Source: Tellurirhabdus rosea (GTDB lineage Bacteria; Bacteroidota; Bacteroidia; Cytophagales; Spirosomataceae). Taken from it: DNA of 64,000 nucleotides. Under the pieces are notes generated by a model, which did not search any database, was not told the origin of the DNA, and worked only from the letters and a program-made list of their open reading frames with translations. The translations under genes were made by a program, and so were the position numbers. The stretch spans positions 5,242,282 through 5,306,281 of the forward strand of contig NZ_CP111085.1 in NCBI RefSeq assembly GCF_026278345.1, written 5' to 3'. Below, piece after piece: positions 53,801 to 61,053 of this stretch (its first letter is position 1; every line of letters starts with the position of its first letter).

Positions 53801-54271
53801 TACGGCGGTTATCCGTTCAAATACGGGCCTTACACGCTGCCGTACGGCGGGGTCTTCATCCCCGGCGTGATTGCCACCGGCTACGATGCGAACGGAAATC
53901 CGACCGGATACAAAGAGAACCTGGGCGGCACCGGCACGATGTATCTGCCCTTTGCGGGCGCCACGGCCTGGTCGTTTACCCGGGCGTTCCTCTACGACGC
54001 GTCCTACCTCAAACTCCGGGAGGTTTCGCTGTCCTACGACCTGCCGCAGGCGTTCATCAAAAAAGCGGGTTTGCAGAACGCGAGTGTGTCGGTGTACAGC
54101 CGCAACATCATTCTGTGGACGGCGGCCAAGATCAACGTCGATCCCGAAATGGCTTTCCAGCCCGAAGCCGGGGTGCAGGGGGCGGGAACGCAGTTCAAAC
54201 AGGGCATCGAACGGTACAACGTCATGCCCTGGGTCATTCCGGTCGGTTTCAAGCTGAACCTAACTTTCTAA
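50852..54271 (+). CDS. SusC/RagA-family TonB-linked outer-membrane transporter (pair 4)
   Basis: The ATG at 50852 (MNRTFTNRQTTWRWLVFLLC) is preferred over the in-frame GTG at 50774, which would translate the intergenic hairpin. The 1139-residue protein has a signal peptide ending near AQQ, the regulatory-like domain (RIAGKVTSGVDGSGMPGVNV), the box AVVTALGIKREERSLGYA, a plug (FVIDGVPVANTLNNVSQV) and a barrel ending in IPVGFKLNLTF. It is a paralogue of the pair 3 importer in domain order and motifs, so a tandem duplication is likely. The plug-barrel region is the most alike, while extracellular-loop-like stretches differ, as expected if the two copies bind different ligands. Confidence 0.95.
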   Translation: MNRTFTNRQTTWRWLVFLLCWSVCTVATYAQQTRRIAGKVTSGVDGSGMPGVNVVIKGTQMGTTTDGSGRYTLDVSGSNPVIVFSYIGFGTQEVAVGNRSVVDVALTESAETLQEAVVTALGIKREERSLGYAVGKVDGKEFTRVVQENVLNAVAGKVAGVTISQTGGTGSSVSMIIRGATSLSSDNQPLFVIDGVPVANTLNNVSQVGNDNRADFGNAISNLNPDDVENVSILKGPSAAALYGSRAGNGVVLITTKSGAKARKPTVTITSSTVFDKPYRFLKWQTQFGSGQFSATPVSVSNNPLSNPFGKLVQEEVGATYGAALDKGYSEVQWNSPLDANGKPIPMPLVSHPDNVRNFVQTGVTTTNGVSVANNTDAFTYRLSYSNMTHKGIIPNSDLFRNTFNVNASFKAGSQWRLSTNLDISRNNANNRPAGNRGTNPLQWAYAVSPHTDIRALENYWLPGQEGLQQRSQFKGVFNNPYFLAYEVNNGFVRDRVFGNLKADWQISPAFSFMARYALDTYREQREMRIANSYTNDLRGAYGLIGLTNFESNADFLGTYKKEINAFSLSLSAGGNARYQNGSNVTNATKSGTGLIVPGVYTLQNILPENLDYSSYRFQRGIYSVYGLANIGFRDMIYLDLTARNDWSSTLPAANRSYFYPSASLSVLVNEMAFPSSNAISLLKLRGGYAQVGNDANPYLLLSTLNNAGTWAGVPRLSVPGNLLISDLKPEIATSLEAGVDLNLFRDRLRFTGTYYHVENRNQILSTKLPPSSGYTTKNINAGLLSSRGIELTLGGTPLQRNGWRLDVNANLTRNRTRIEKLSDDLPYYTLWTDAKGGAWTYVGEDIGDIYDAQIVTVKDKTSPYYGYPILDATGKWQSIDAINTKNKIGNFNPKFIMGAQTSLSYKGFSLNMTFDWRNGGDFVSQTYRYGEENGQSQLFLDKLINPNGLTGDALRNYLVANQDELIRIHGNYFPLVGGPTPDYGGYPFKYGPYTLPYGGVFIPGVIATGYDANGNPTGYKENLGGTGTMYLPFAGATAWSFTRAFLYDASYLKLREVSLSYDLPQAFIKKAGLQNASVSVYSRNIILWTAAKINVDPEMAFQPEAGVQGAGTQFKQGIERYNVMPWVIPVGFKLNLTF

Positions 54272-54289
54272 GCTTCCATCTTTCTAGCC

Positions 54290-55930
54290 ATGAAAAGTAA
54301 GAAACATACCCTTTGGTTGACGGTCCTGCTGGCGTCGGTGCTCACCTTTTCCTGCAAGGATCTGAACGATCTGAATCAAAATCCCAACGGCGTTGACCCG
54401 CAGAAAGCGAACCCCAATCTGGTGCTTTCGACGGTCCTGACCGAAACGGGCAAAGCCTTTGTCGATCTGGGCTACCAGGACCTGGCCGGGGTCATGCAGC
54501 ACACGCAGAAGGACGGCTGGGTCGGGACGCATAACGAGTACGACTGGGGCGGAAGCCAGAGCTGGAGCGGCTATTACGACATTCTGCGCAACAACCAGTA
54601 CGTATACGACCGTTCGGTGCAGCTCGGCTTCGAGCTGCAGCAGGGCATGGCGCTGGTCATGAAATCCATGCTGTTTGGCCTCATTACCGACCTCTGGGGC
54701 GATGCGCCGTACACGAGCGCCCTCAAAGGCGAACAGGGCGGAGCGGCCAACACCTTCCCGGCCTTCGACAGCCAGGAAACCATCTACGCGGGCATTCTGG
54801 CGGATCTGGAAAAAGCCAACACCCTGCTTTCGAAGCCCAAAGCGGAATACACCAGTACGGTGGACGCCGCCGATGTGTACTACAACGGCGACCCGGCCAA
54901 ATGGCGGAAGCTGGCAAACTCGCTGGCGCTGCGATACCTAATGCGTATTTCGGGCAAAAAGCCGGAGGTGGCCAAAGCGGGCATCGAAAAAATGCTGGCC
55001 AGTCCGGCCCAGTACCCGCTGATTCTGGCCGCGGCGGACGACGCCGCCATGCCGTTTGCGGGCAACAGCGCCGGGGATTCCTGGCCCGCCAATGCCGTTT
55101 ATGACGCCAACGGGAGCAATTACCGGCGGCTCAAAATGTGCGACACCTTCGTCAAAGCCCTGCTGGCCCTCAACGACCCGCGCCTTGGCGTCTGGGCCAA
55201 CAAAGTGCAGATTCCGCTGGTGGTGGACGCCAGCCTGCCCCGAAACACCGACAAAATCGAGAACGGCAAGCGGTATCTTTCGCCCGATAAAGTCGCCGGG
55301 AAGGAAGTCAATACGGACCCCAACTACGTCGGACTGCCCGTTGCCATTGTGGGCGGCTCATCCTACAACCTGAGTCCTACGGCCGAGCAGGCGGCCAACA
55401 ACCCGCACGTGTCCTGGCTGAACGACATCTACAAACAGGCCAAAGGTCCGCTGCTGAAATCCCGGCTCGTATCGGCTGCAGAGGTCCGGTTTATGCTGGC
55501 GGAAGCCGCCCAGAGGGGCTGGGCGGCCGGAGATGCCAAAACGCATTACGAAGCGGGCGTGAAAGCGTCTTTCGATGCCTGGGGCCTGAGCAGCGCCTAT
55601 CCGGCTTACATCGCCCAGAAAAGCGCGGCCTACAACGGAACGCAGAAACAGATCATCGAACAGAAGTGGATCGCCAGTTGGACCGCCGCTACCGAAGCCT
55701 GGTTCGACTACCGCCGGACGGGTTTTCCGGAACTGAAAGTCGGCCCGCAGGCCAAGCGCAAGGTGCTGCCCGTTCGCTTTTTCTACATGCTCGACGAGCG
55801 GAATCTGAACAAAAGCAACGCCGAAGCGGCCATCAGCAAACTGGAGCAGACCCCTTATTCGGAAGCCGACGGCAAAAACAGCCCCTGGTCGAAGCCGTGG
55901 GTGTTGCAGGGAACCGGCAAACCGTGGTGA
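54290..55930 (+). CDS. SusD-like lipoprotein, SusD/RagB nutrient-binding family variant (pair 4)
   Basis: Partner of the pair 4 importer, 546 residues, 18 bp downstream of it. The signal peptide ends at a lipobox-like VLTFSCKDL (Cys about 22), with Phe-Ser before the cysteine. Motifs match those of the pair 3 lipoprotein (YQDLAGVMQHTQKDGWVG, DILRNNQYVYDRS, KWIASWTAATEAWFDYRRTG and the very C-terminal KNSPWSKPWVLQGTGKPW), confirming paralogy. The shared C-terminal SKPW motif probably docks onto the barrel. It is followed 46 bp on by the ceramidase-fold gene. Confidence 0.93.
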   Translation: MKSKKHTLWLTVLLASVLTFSCKDLNDLNQNPNGVDPQKANPNLVLSTVLTETGKAFVDLGYQDLAGVMQHTQKDGWVGTHNEYDWGGSQSWSGYYDILRNNQYVYDRSVQLGFELQQGMALVMKSMLFGLITDLWGDAPYTSALKGEQGGAANTFPAFDSQETIYAGILADLEKANTLLSKPKAEYTSTVDAADVYYNGDPAKWRKLANSLALRYLMRISGKKPEVAKAGIEKMLASPAQYPLILAAADDAAMPFAGNSAGDSWPANAVYDANGSNYRRLKMCDTFVKALLALNDPRLGVWANKVQIPLVVDASLPRNTDKIENGKRYLSPDKVAGKEVNTDPNYVGLPVAIVGGSSYNLSPTAEQAANNPHVSWLNDIYKQAKGPLLKSRLVSAAEVRFMLAEAAQRGWAAGDAKTHYEAGVKASFDAWGLSSAYPAYIAQKSAAYNGTQKQIIEQKWIASWTAATEAWFDYRRTGFPELKVGPQAKRKVLPVRFFYMLDERNLNKSNAEAAISKLEQTPYSEADGKNSPWSKPWVLQGTGKPW

Positions 55931-55976
55931 AACGGCGTTTTCGCACCGTCGCGAAAGGATTTACAAGCCTCTTTTT

Positions 55977-57242
55977 ATGAAGACGATCGCATTCTGTTTG
56001 TGTCTCCTGCTCGGCATGGCTTCCTACGCGCAGGATTTCCGCGCCGGGGCGGCGGTCCGGATCATTACGCCGGACCCGCTGCTCCCGGTTTCGGGCGGCA
56101 TCGGGACGCCCAGACCGGCCCAGGAAAAAAAGGGCGAGCTGTACATCCGGGCGCTGGTTCTGGAAAAAGGCCCCACCCGCGTCGCCATCGTGAGCGTCGA
56201 TAATCTGGGCTGGCCCTCGGCGCTGGGGAACCAGACGCGGGCGCTCATCCGCGGCATTCCGCCCGAGAACGTGCTGATCGGGGCGACCCACACGCATAGC
56301 GGCCCTGACGCCTACGGCTTTCCGGACGCCAGCGGACAGCACCATGCCGACCTGATGTACCTGGACCGCTGCGTGAAGCAGATGGCAGAAGCCGTCAACG
56401 AAGCGGTGGAAAACCTGCAACCGGCTTCCCTGAAAGTGGCCGTGGGCGAGGCGAAAGGCAAAATCGCCTATAACTACTACGCCGAGCAGTTGTACGACCC
56501 CCGCTGCGGCGTCATTCAGGCCATCGCCCGGACCGGGCCGCAGAAAGGCCGTCCCCTGGCGACGCTGGTCAATTACGCCATTCACCCCGAAGTCATCGGC
56601 GCCGGCCGGGGAATCCTGAGTCCGGACCTCTGCGGCCCGCTGTACGCCCGCATCGAGGCGCAGACCGGCGGGGTGGCGCTGTTCATGAACGGGGCTCAGG
56701 GCGGAATGGTCACGGCCGACAACCGGCGCGAAGGCGGCAAAGAAGCCAACGACTGGAACGAATGCATCCGGATCGGGGAATTGCTGGCCGACGAAGCCCT
56801 CCGCCTTGTCAGTGCCGCGGAAGTGGACGAGAACCCGGCGCTTTACTGCGCCGCCCGGTCGGTGGAGTTTCCGGTGGAGTCCGAGGTGATGCGGTACATC
56901 ATCAAAAACTCGCCCCTGAAGTACGAACTTTCGCCCGCCGGAACGGTGAAGGCCCAGGTGAATCTGCTCAACATTGGTCCCGCCCAGGTAGTGACCATTC
57001 CCGGCGAAGCCCTACCCAACATCGGGTTTTATCTGAAGCGGCACATGAAGACCCGCTACCCGTTTCTTTTTGGCCTCACCAACGAGGCTTTCGGCTACAT
57101 GCTGACCAAAGTCGATTTCAACAGCTTCCGGCGGTACGACTACATCAGCCGGACGAGTCTGGGAGAGCAGACCGGAGAAATTTACATGGCCGAGGTGCTG
57201 AAATGGCTGGCCGAAAGCCCGAAACCGATTAGTTTAAAGTGA
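55977..57242 (+). CDS. Secreted neutral-ceramidase-fold amidohydrolase (copy 2)
   Basis: This 421-residue paralogue of the protein at 24158-25525 has a signal peptide (MKTIAFCLCLLLGMASYA) and the zinc motif GATHTHSGP (His 105 and 107), and YAIHPEVIG. The second family block, normally GAAGDxNP, reads NGAQGGMVTADN, so an Asp that is conserved in copy 1 is absent. Therefore a changed substrate or weaker catalysis is possible. As in copy 1 the C-terminal domain of full-length ceramidases is missing. It is the first enzyme gene after the duplicated SusC/SusD pairs and is followed 34 bp on by a PqaA-family gene. Confidence 0.82.
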   Translation: MKTIAFCLCLLLGMASYAQDFRAGAAVRIITPDPLLPVSGGIGTPRPAQEKKGELYIRALVLEKGPTRVAIVSVDNLGWPSALGNQTRALIRGIPPENVLIGATHTHSGPDAYGFPDASGQHHADLMYLDRCVKQMAEAVNEAVENLQPASLKVAVGEAKGKIAYNYYAEQLYDPRCGVIQAIARTGPQKGRPLATLVNYAIHPEVIGAGRGILSPDLCGPLYARIEAQTGGVALFMNGAQGGMVTADNRREGGKEANDWNECIRIGELLADEALRLVSAAEVDENPALYCAARSVEFPVESEVMRYIIKNSPLKYELSPAGTVKAQVNLLNIGPAQVVTIPGEALPNIGFYLKRHMKTRYPFLFGLTNEAFGYMLTKVDFNSFRRYDYISRTSLGEQTGEIYMAEVLKWLAESPKPISLK

Positions 57243-57276
57243 CTTACCTCTTTTTTACCATAAACCCGATTTCTCT

Positions 57277-58635
57277 ATGCGCACCCGCTTCCTGATCCTG
57301 ACGGTCCTTATTTTTTCGATCTGTCTGACGGCATTTATCAAGATAAAAAAAGACACCATCACGCCCGAGAATGCCCTGCAAAGCTACCTCAATAACGGCG
57401 ACAAGTCGTACCGGTGGGAGGTGAAGGATACGATGAATCTGGGCAACATTACGGCCTACAACCTGCTGCTGACTTCGCAGAAATGGCGGCAGTTTACGTG
57501 GCGGCACCAGCTGACGGTTCTGGTTCCCAAAGAAAACCAGCACGACGGCGCGCTGCTCTTCATCACGGGCGGCTCCAACAAGGACGAGCAGCCCAACTGG
57601 AGCAAAAAGAAAGACGACGCCCTCGCTTTCGGGATGCTGGCGGCCAAAAACAAGGCCATCGTGGCCGTGCTGCGGCAGACCCCCAACCAGCCGTTTTTCG
57701 ACAACCTGACCGAAGACGCCCTCATTTCGTACACGCTGCACCAGTTTCAGAAAGACAACGATTACTCGTGGCCGCTGCTGTTTCCGATGACCAAAAGCGC
57801 CGTGAAAGCGATGGATGCCGTGCAGGAGTTTGCCGACCGGAACCTGGGCCATAAGGTGGCCCGCTTCGTGGTTTCCGGCGCGTCCAAGCGGGGCTGGACC
57901 ACCTGGCTGACGGGCGCAATGGACCCGCGGGCCGTCGCCATTGCCCCGATGGTCATCGACATTCTGAACATGCCCAAAAACCTGAAGTACCAGATTGAGT
58001 CCTGGAACAAATACAGCGAACAGATTCAGGATTATGTGGCACTCGGACTGACCGACGCCATGACCTCGCCGACCGGCAAGGCCATCAACCAGATGATCGA
58101 CCCGTATTCGTACCGGAAAAAGCTGACCCAGCCGAAGATGATTTTTATGGGCACCAACGATGAATACTGGACCGTGGACGCCATCAAGCACTATTACGAC
58201 GACATTCCGGGCCAGAACCTGATCCATTACGTCCCGAACGCCGGACACGGACTCGGCGACAAACGGCAGGCGCTGGAGGGGCTGAGCGCGTTCTTCGGGG
58301 CCACGATGCTGAAACAGAAATACCCGGTCTGCGAATGGAACGCGGTCAAAACCAAAGACGGCGTAAAGCTGTCCATCAAAACTACGCCCGACGCGCTGGT
58401 GGATGCCATTGTCTGGTCGGCCGATTCGGAGGACAAGATCTTTCAGGATGAAAAATGGGAAAGCCGCAGCCTGGGCATCCGGAACCAGCCGAAGGTGGAA
58501 CTGGTCGAAGCGTTCCCGAAAGCGGGCTACAAGGCGTTTTACGTCGATCTGAAGTACAACGCGCCCAACGGCGGCACTTATACCGAAAGCACCCGGATGT
58601 TTCTGACGGACAATGACGAAGTGTTCCTCAAATAA
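57277..58635 (+). CDS. PhoPQ-activated pathogenicity-related (PqaA) family alpha/beta-hydrolase
   Basis: The 452-residue product matches the PqaA family, named from Salmonella but with no firmly known reaction; the fold is alpha/beta-hydrolase. A signal peptide or anchor (MRTRFLILTVLIFSICLTAF) puts it in the periplasm. Family blocks seen are LTVLVPKENQHDGALLFITG, SGASKRGWTTWLTGAMDPRA with the nucleophile serine in a SGASK elbow (Ser about 205), and HYVPNAGHGLGDKRQAL with a C-terminal histidine. Asp in MGTNDEYW may be the acid. It starts 34 bp after the ceramidase-fold gene and ends 3 bp before the GDPD gene, so all three form a unit. In this position an esterase or lactonase role is likely. 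Confidence 0.88.
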   Translation: MRTRFLILTVLIFSICLTAFIKIKKDTITPENALQSYLNNGDKSYRWEVKDTMNLGNITAYNLLLTSQKWRQFTWRHQLTVLVPKENQHDGALLFITGGSNKDEQPNWSKKKDDALAFGMLAAKNKAIVAVLRQTPNQPFFDNLTEDALISYTLHQFQKDNDYSWPLLFPMTKSAVKAMDAVQEFADRNLGHKVARFVVSGASKRGWTTWLTGAMDPRAVAIAPMVIDILNMPKNLKYQIESWNKYSEQIQDYVALGLTDAMTSPTGKAINQMIDPYSYRKKLTQPKMIFMGTNDEYWTVDAIKHYYDDIPGQNLIHYVPNAGHGLGDKRQALEGLSAFFGATMLKQKYPVCEWNAVKTKDGVKLSIKTTPDALVDAIVWSADSEDKIFQDEKWESRSLGIRNQPKVELVEAFPKAGYKAFYVDLKYNAPNGGTYTESTRMFLTDNDEVFLK

Positions 58636-58638
58636 CCA

Positions 58639-59508
58639 ATGATTGCTCGGAAGTGGACGGCAGGGCTGCATACCGTGGCCCTGCTCTTTTTTTTCCTGAC
58701 TCCGCAATCCGTTGCAGCCCAGTCTGCCGCGGATTCGGCCGGTCGGGATCTGGCCGGGCTGCGGCAGGCCATGCGAAGCCGCTATGCGCTGGGAGTGTCT
58801 GTGCACCGGGGCACATCCCCACTGGCTCCCGAAAATACGCTGGCCGCTTTCCGGACCGTCCTGCCCTGGCAGGTGGACTACCTGGAAATCGACGTGCGGA
58901 CCTCCCGCGACGGACAGCTGTTCATCCTGCACGATGGCACGCTGGAGCGAACGACCACCGGAACCGGTCCGGCCCGGGACCGGACGCTGGACGAGCTGAA
59001 GCAGCTTTCGGCGGGCAAAGGATTCGGCAACCGCTTCGCCGACGAACGCATTCCAACGCTGGAGGAAGTCTGCCGCCTGCTGGCCGACTGGAACGCCCGG
59101 CACGCCTACCAAACCCATTTGTACGTCGATTGCAAGGACGTGGCCGCCGGGCCGCTGGTAGCGATGCTGGCCCAATACGGCTTGCTGAACGGAGCCGTTT
59201 TTTACGGTTCGGATGCCTTTCTGCTCTCGCTCCGAAACGTGGCGCCCGCCGCCAGACGAATGCCCGCCCTCCGGAACGAAGCGGAGATAGCCGAAAAAGT
59301 GGAGAAACTGGCTCCGTATGCCTTTGACGTGCCCTGGCAGTTGCTCAGCAAGCGGCTCATCGACCAGCTTCACGAACGGGGAATCCGCGTTTTTTCCGAC
59401 GCGCTCGGCCCATACGAGCAGCCCGAAGAATACCGAAAAATGGCCCGCCTCGGCCTCGACGTCATCCAGACCGATCACGTCGAGCGGCTCTATCGGGCGA
59501 TGGATTGA
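58639..59508 (+). CDS. Secreted glycerophosphodiester phosphodiesterase family protein
   Basis: The GDPD fold cleaves glycerophosphodiesters to glycerol 3-phosphate and an alcohol in many bacteria; some relatives act on sphingomyelin-like lipids. The 289-residue protein starts with a signal peptide (up to about QSVAAQ). The first catalytic His is in VHRGTSPLAPENTLAAF, the metal-site pair is in LEIDVRTSRDG, and the second His in LFILHDGTLERTTTGTGP; Asp in TLYVDCKDV (of LYVDCKD) is also a ligand candidate. All family residues are present. The gene starts three bases after the PqaA-family gene stop. It completes a group of secreted amide-, ester- and phosphodiester-cleaving enzymes next to two SusC/SusD pairs. 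Confidence 0.9.
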   Translation: MIARKWTAGLHTVALLFFFLTPQSVAAQSAADSAGRDLAGLRQAMRSRYALGVSVHRGTSPLAPENTLAAFRTVLPWQVDYLEIDVRTSRDGQLFILHDGTLERTTTGTGPARDRTLDELKQLSAGKGFGNRFADERIPTLEEVCRLLADWNARHAYQTHLYVDCKDVAAGPLVAMLAQYGLLNGAVFYGSDAFLLSLRNVAPAARRMPALRNEAEIAEKVEKLAPYAFDVPWQLLSKRLIDQLHERGIRVFSDALGPYEQPEEYRKMARLGLDVIQTDHVERLYRAMD

Positions 59509-59752
59509 GAGACAAGAGACAAGAGACAAGAGAAAAGAGAGGAGACATTAGACAAGGGACAAGAGACAAGAGAAATGAGAAAAGAACAAGACACATTTGA
59601 CGCTGGGTGCAAAAGGCGGCCGGAACATGGTGCTGCCGCGCCTCATTTTTGAAAAGCAAACGTCCAGCGTTTCTTGTCTCTTGTCTTTCGTCTTTTGTCT
59701 AGCGTCTCTTTTCTAATGCCTCTTTTCTCTTTTCTCTAACCTCTTTTCTCTC
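59508..59752. repeat. Large purine/pyrimidine mirror-like inverted repeat
   Basis: Bases 59508-59606 form an almost all-purine arm of AGACAAG and AGAGACA words ending in cgctgg; 59664-59752 form the pyrimidine arm (ccagcg then TTGTCTC, TTTGTCT, CTTTTCTC words). The two can form an imperfect stem of 80 to 100 positions around a loop of about 57 nt, and the tracts could also form a triplex or unusual DNA. It fills the 309-bp gap between the GDPD gene and the DegT gene; I see no gene in it. Confidence 0.7.
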
Positions 59753-59817
59753 ACCCCCTTCATCAAAATCTCCCGCCAGCCAGTAGCCTGAAAGTCGCTC
59801 GTTTTCGTACTATCCTT

Positions 59818-61050
59818 ATGATACAGGAGCGCATCACCGACCGGCTGGCCATTGAGGGGGGCGATAAGGCCGTAACGAAACAGTTTCCCTGGCCCATCTA
59901 CGACGAGCGGGAGGTGGAGGCCGTGGCCGACATTATCCGGAACGGCAAATGGGGCAATCCGGACTGCCTCGGCGAAGTGGAAGCTTTTGAACAGGCGTTT
60001 GCGGCTTATTGCGGCACCCGTTACGCCGTGAGCTGCGTCAACGGCTCGGTTTCGCTCCGGCTGGCGCTGATCGCCTGCGGCGTCCGTCCGGGCGACGAGG
60101 TCATTGTGCCGCCTTACACCTTCATTGCGACCGCCTCCACGGTTATCGAGGCCAACTGTGTGCCGGTCTTCGCCGATATTGAACCGGATACCTACAATCT
60201 GGACCCGGAAGCCGTCGAAAGGGCCATTACGCCGCGGACCCGGGCCATCATTCCCGTTCATTTTGCCGGGCAGGCCTGCCGGATGGACGCGATTCTGGAC
60301 CTCGCCCGCCGGTATAATCTCCGGGTTATCGAGGACGCCGCCCACGGGCACGGAGCCGAATACCGGGGCCGGAAACTGGGCGCCATTGGTGATGCGGGCA
60401 GCTTTAGTTTTCAGTCGTCCAAAAACCTTACCGGCGGGGAAGGCGGCATGGTGGTCACCAACGACCCCGACCTTTATCGGCTGATGCATTCCCTCCGCAA
60501 CGTGGGCCGCCTCGAAGGCGGGCAGTGGTACGACCATTTCAATCCCGGCTGCAACTACCGGCTGACGCCCATGCAGGCCGTTCTGCTTTCCGAACAGCTG
60601 AAACGGCTGGACGAACAGACGCACCGGCGGAACGAAAACGGCCTGTACCTGAACGAACTCTTGGCCGGAATCGAAGGCATTACGCCCCTGACCCGCGGGC
60701 ATGGCGAAACGGTGCATTGTTATCACCTGTACATTTTCCGGTACGACGCGTCGGCGTTCGGCGGCCTGTCCAAAACCCGGTTTGTGGAGCTGCTGGCGGC
60801 CGAGGGCGTGCCCTGTTTCCGGGGCTATCCGCATCCGCTGTACCGGCAGCCGCTTTTTCAGAACCGGAACTGGATGTGCTACGCCATTCCCGAAATGGTC
60901 GATTACACGGAAGTTTATTGTCCCGTCGCCGAAAAAGCGTGCCGCGACGAAGCTGTCTGGATTTTGCAGCACGCCATGCTGGGCACCCGCACCGATATGG
61001 AAGCTTTTGCGGAGGCCATTCGCAAAATTCAGCGGGCCGTGCGGCGCTGA
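59818..61050 (+). CDS. DegT/DnrJ/EryC1/StrS-family aminotransferase, cytosolic
   Basis: A PLP-dependent aminotransferase, 410 residues, acting on sugars or cyclitols in the cytosol, as there is no signal peptide (MIQERITDRLAIEGGDKAV). Blocks: VSCVNGSVSLRLAL, VPPYTFIATASTVIEANCVP, the PLP-Asp in VIEDAAHGHGAEY and the Schiff-base lysine in SFSFQSSKNLTGGEGGM (Lys 202). It is a paralogue of the exported protein at 25522-26919 with the same motif order. The start codon lies at the end of TACTATCCTTATG, so a leaderless or very short-leader message is possible. It ends three bases before the convergent AraC-type gene. Its substrate may be a UDP-keto sugar or a free keto sugar. Confidence 0.9.
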   Translation: MIQERITDRLAIEGGDKAVTKQFPWPIYDEREVEAVADIIRNGKWGNPDCLGEVEAFEQAFAAYCGTRYAVSCVNGSVSLRLALIACGVRPGDEVIVPPYTFIATASTVIEANCVPVFADIEPDTYNLDPEAVERAITPRTRAIIPVHFAGQACRMDAILDLARRYNLRVIEDAAHGHGAEYRGRKLGAIGDAGSFSFQSSKNLTGGEGGMVVTNDPDLYRLMHSLRNVGRLEGGQWYDHFNPGCNYRLTPMQAVLLSEQLKRLDEQTHRRNENGLYLNELLAGIEGITPLTRGHGETVHCYHLYIFRYDASAFGGLSKTRFVELLAAEGVPCFRGYPHPLYRQPLFQNRNWMCYAIPEMVDYTEVYCPVAEKACRDEAVWILQHAMLGTRTDMEAFAEAIRKIQRAVRR

Positions 61051-61053
61051 CCG

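Noticed and set aside
59508-59752. tRNA or structured ncRNA gene in the 309-bp gap
   Set aside because: The sequence is homopurine then homopyrimidine without a cloverleaf or conserved loop.
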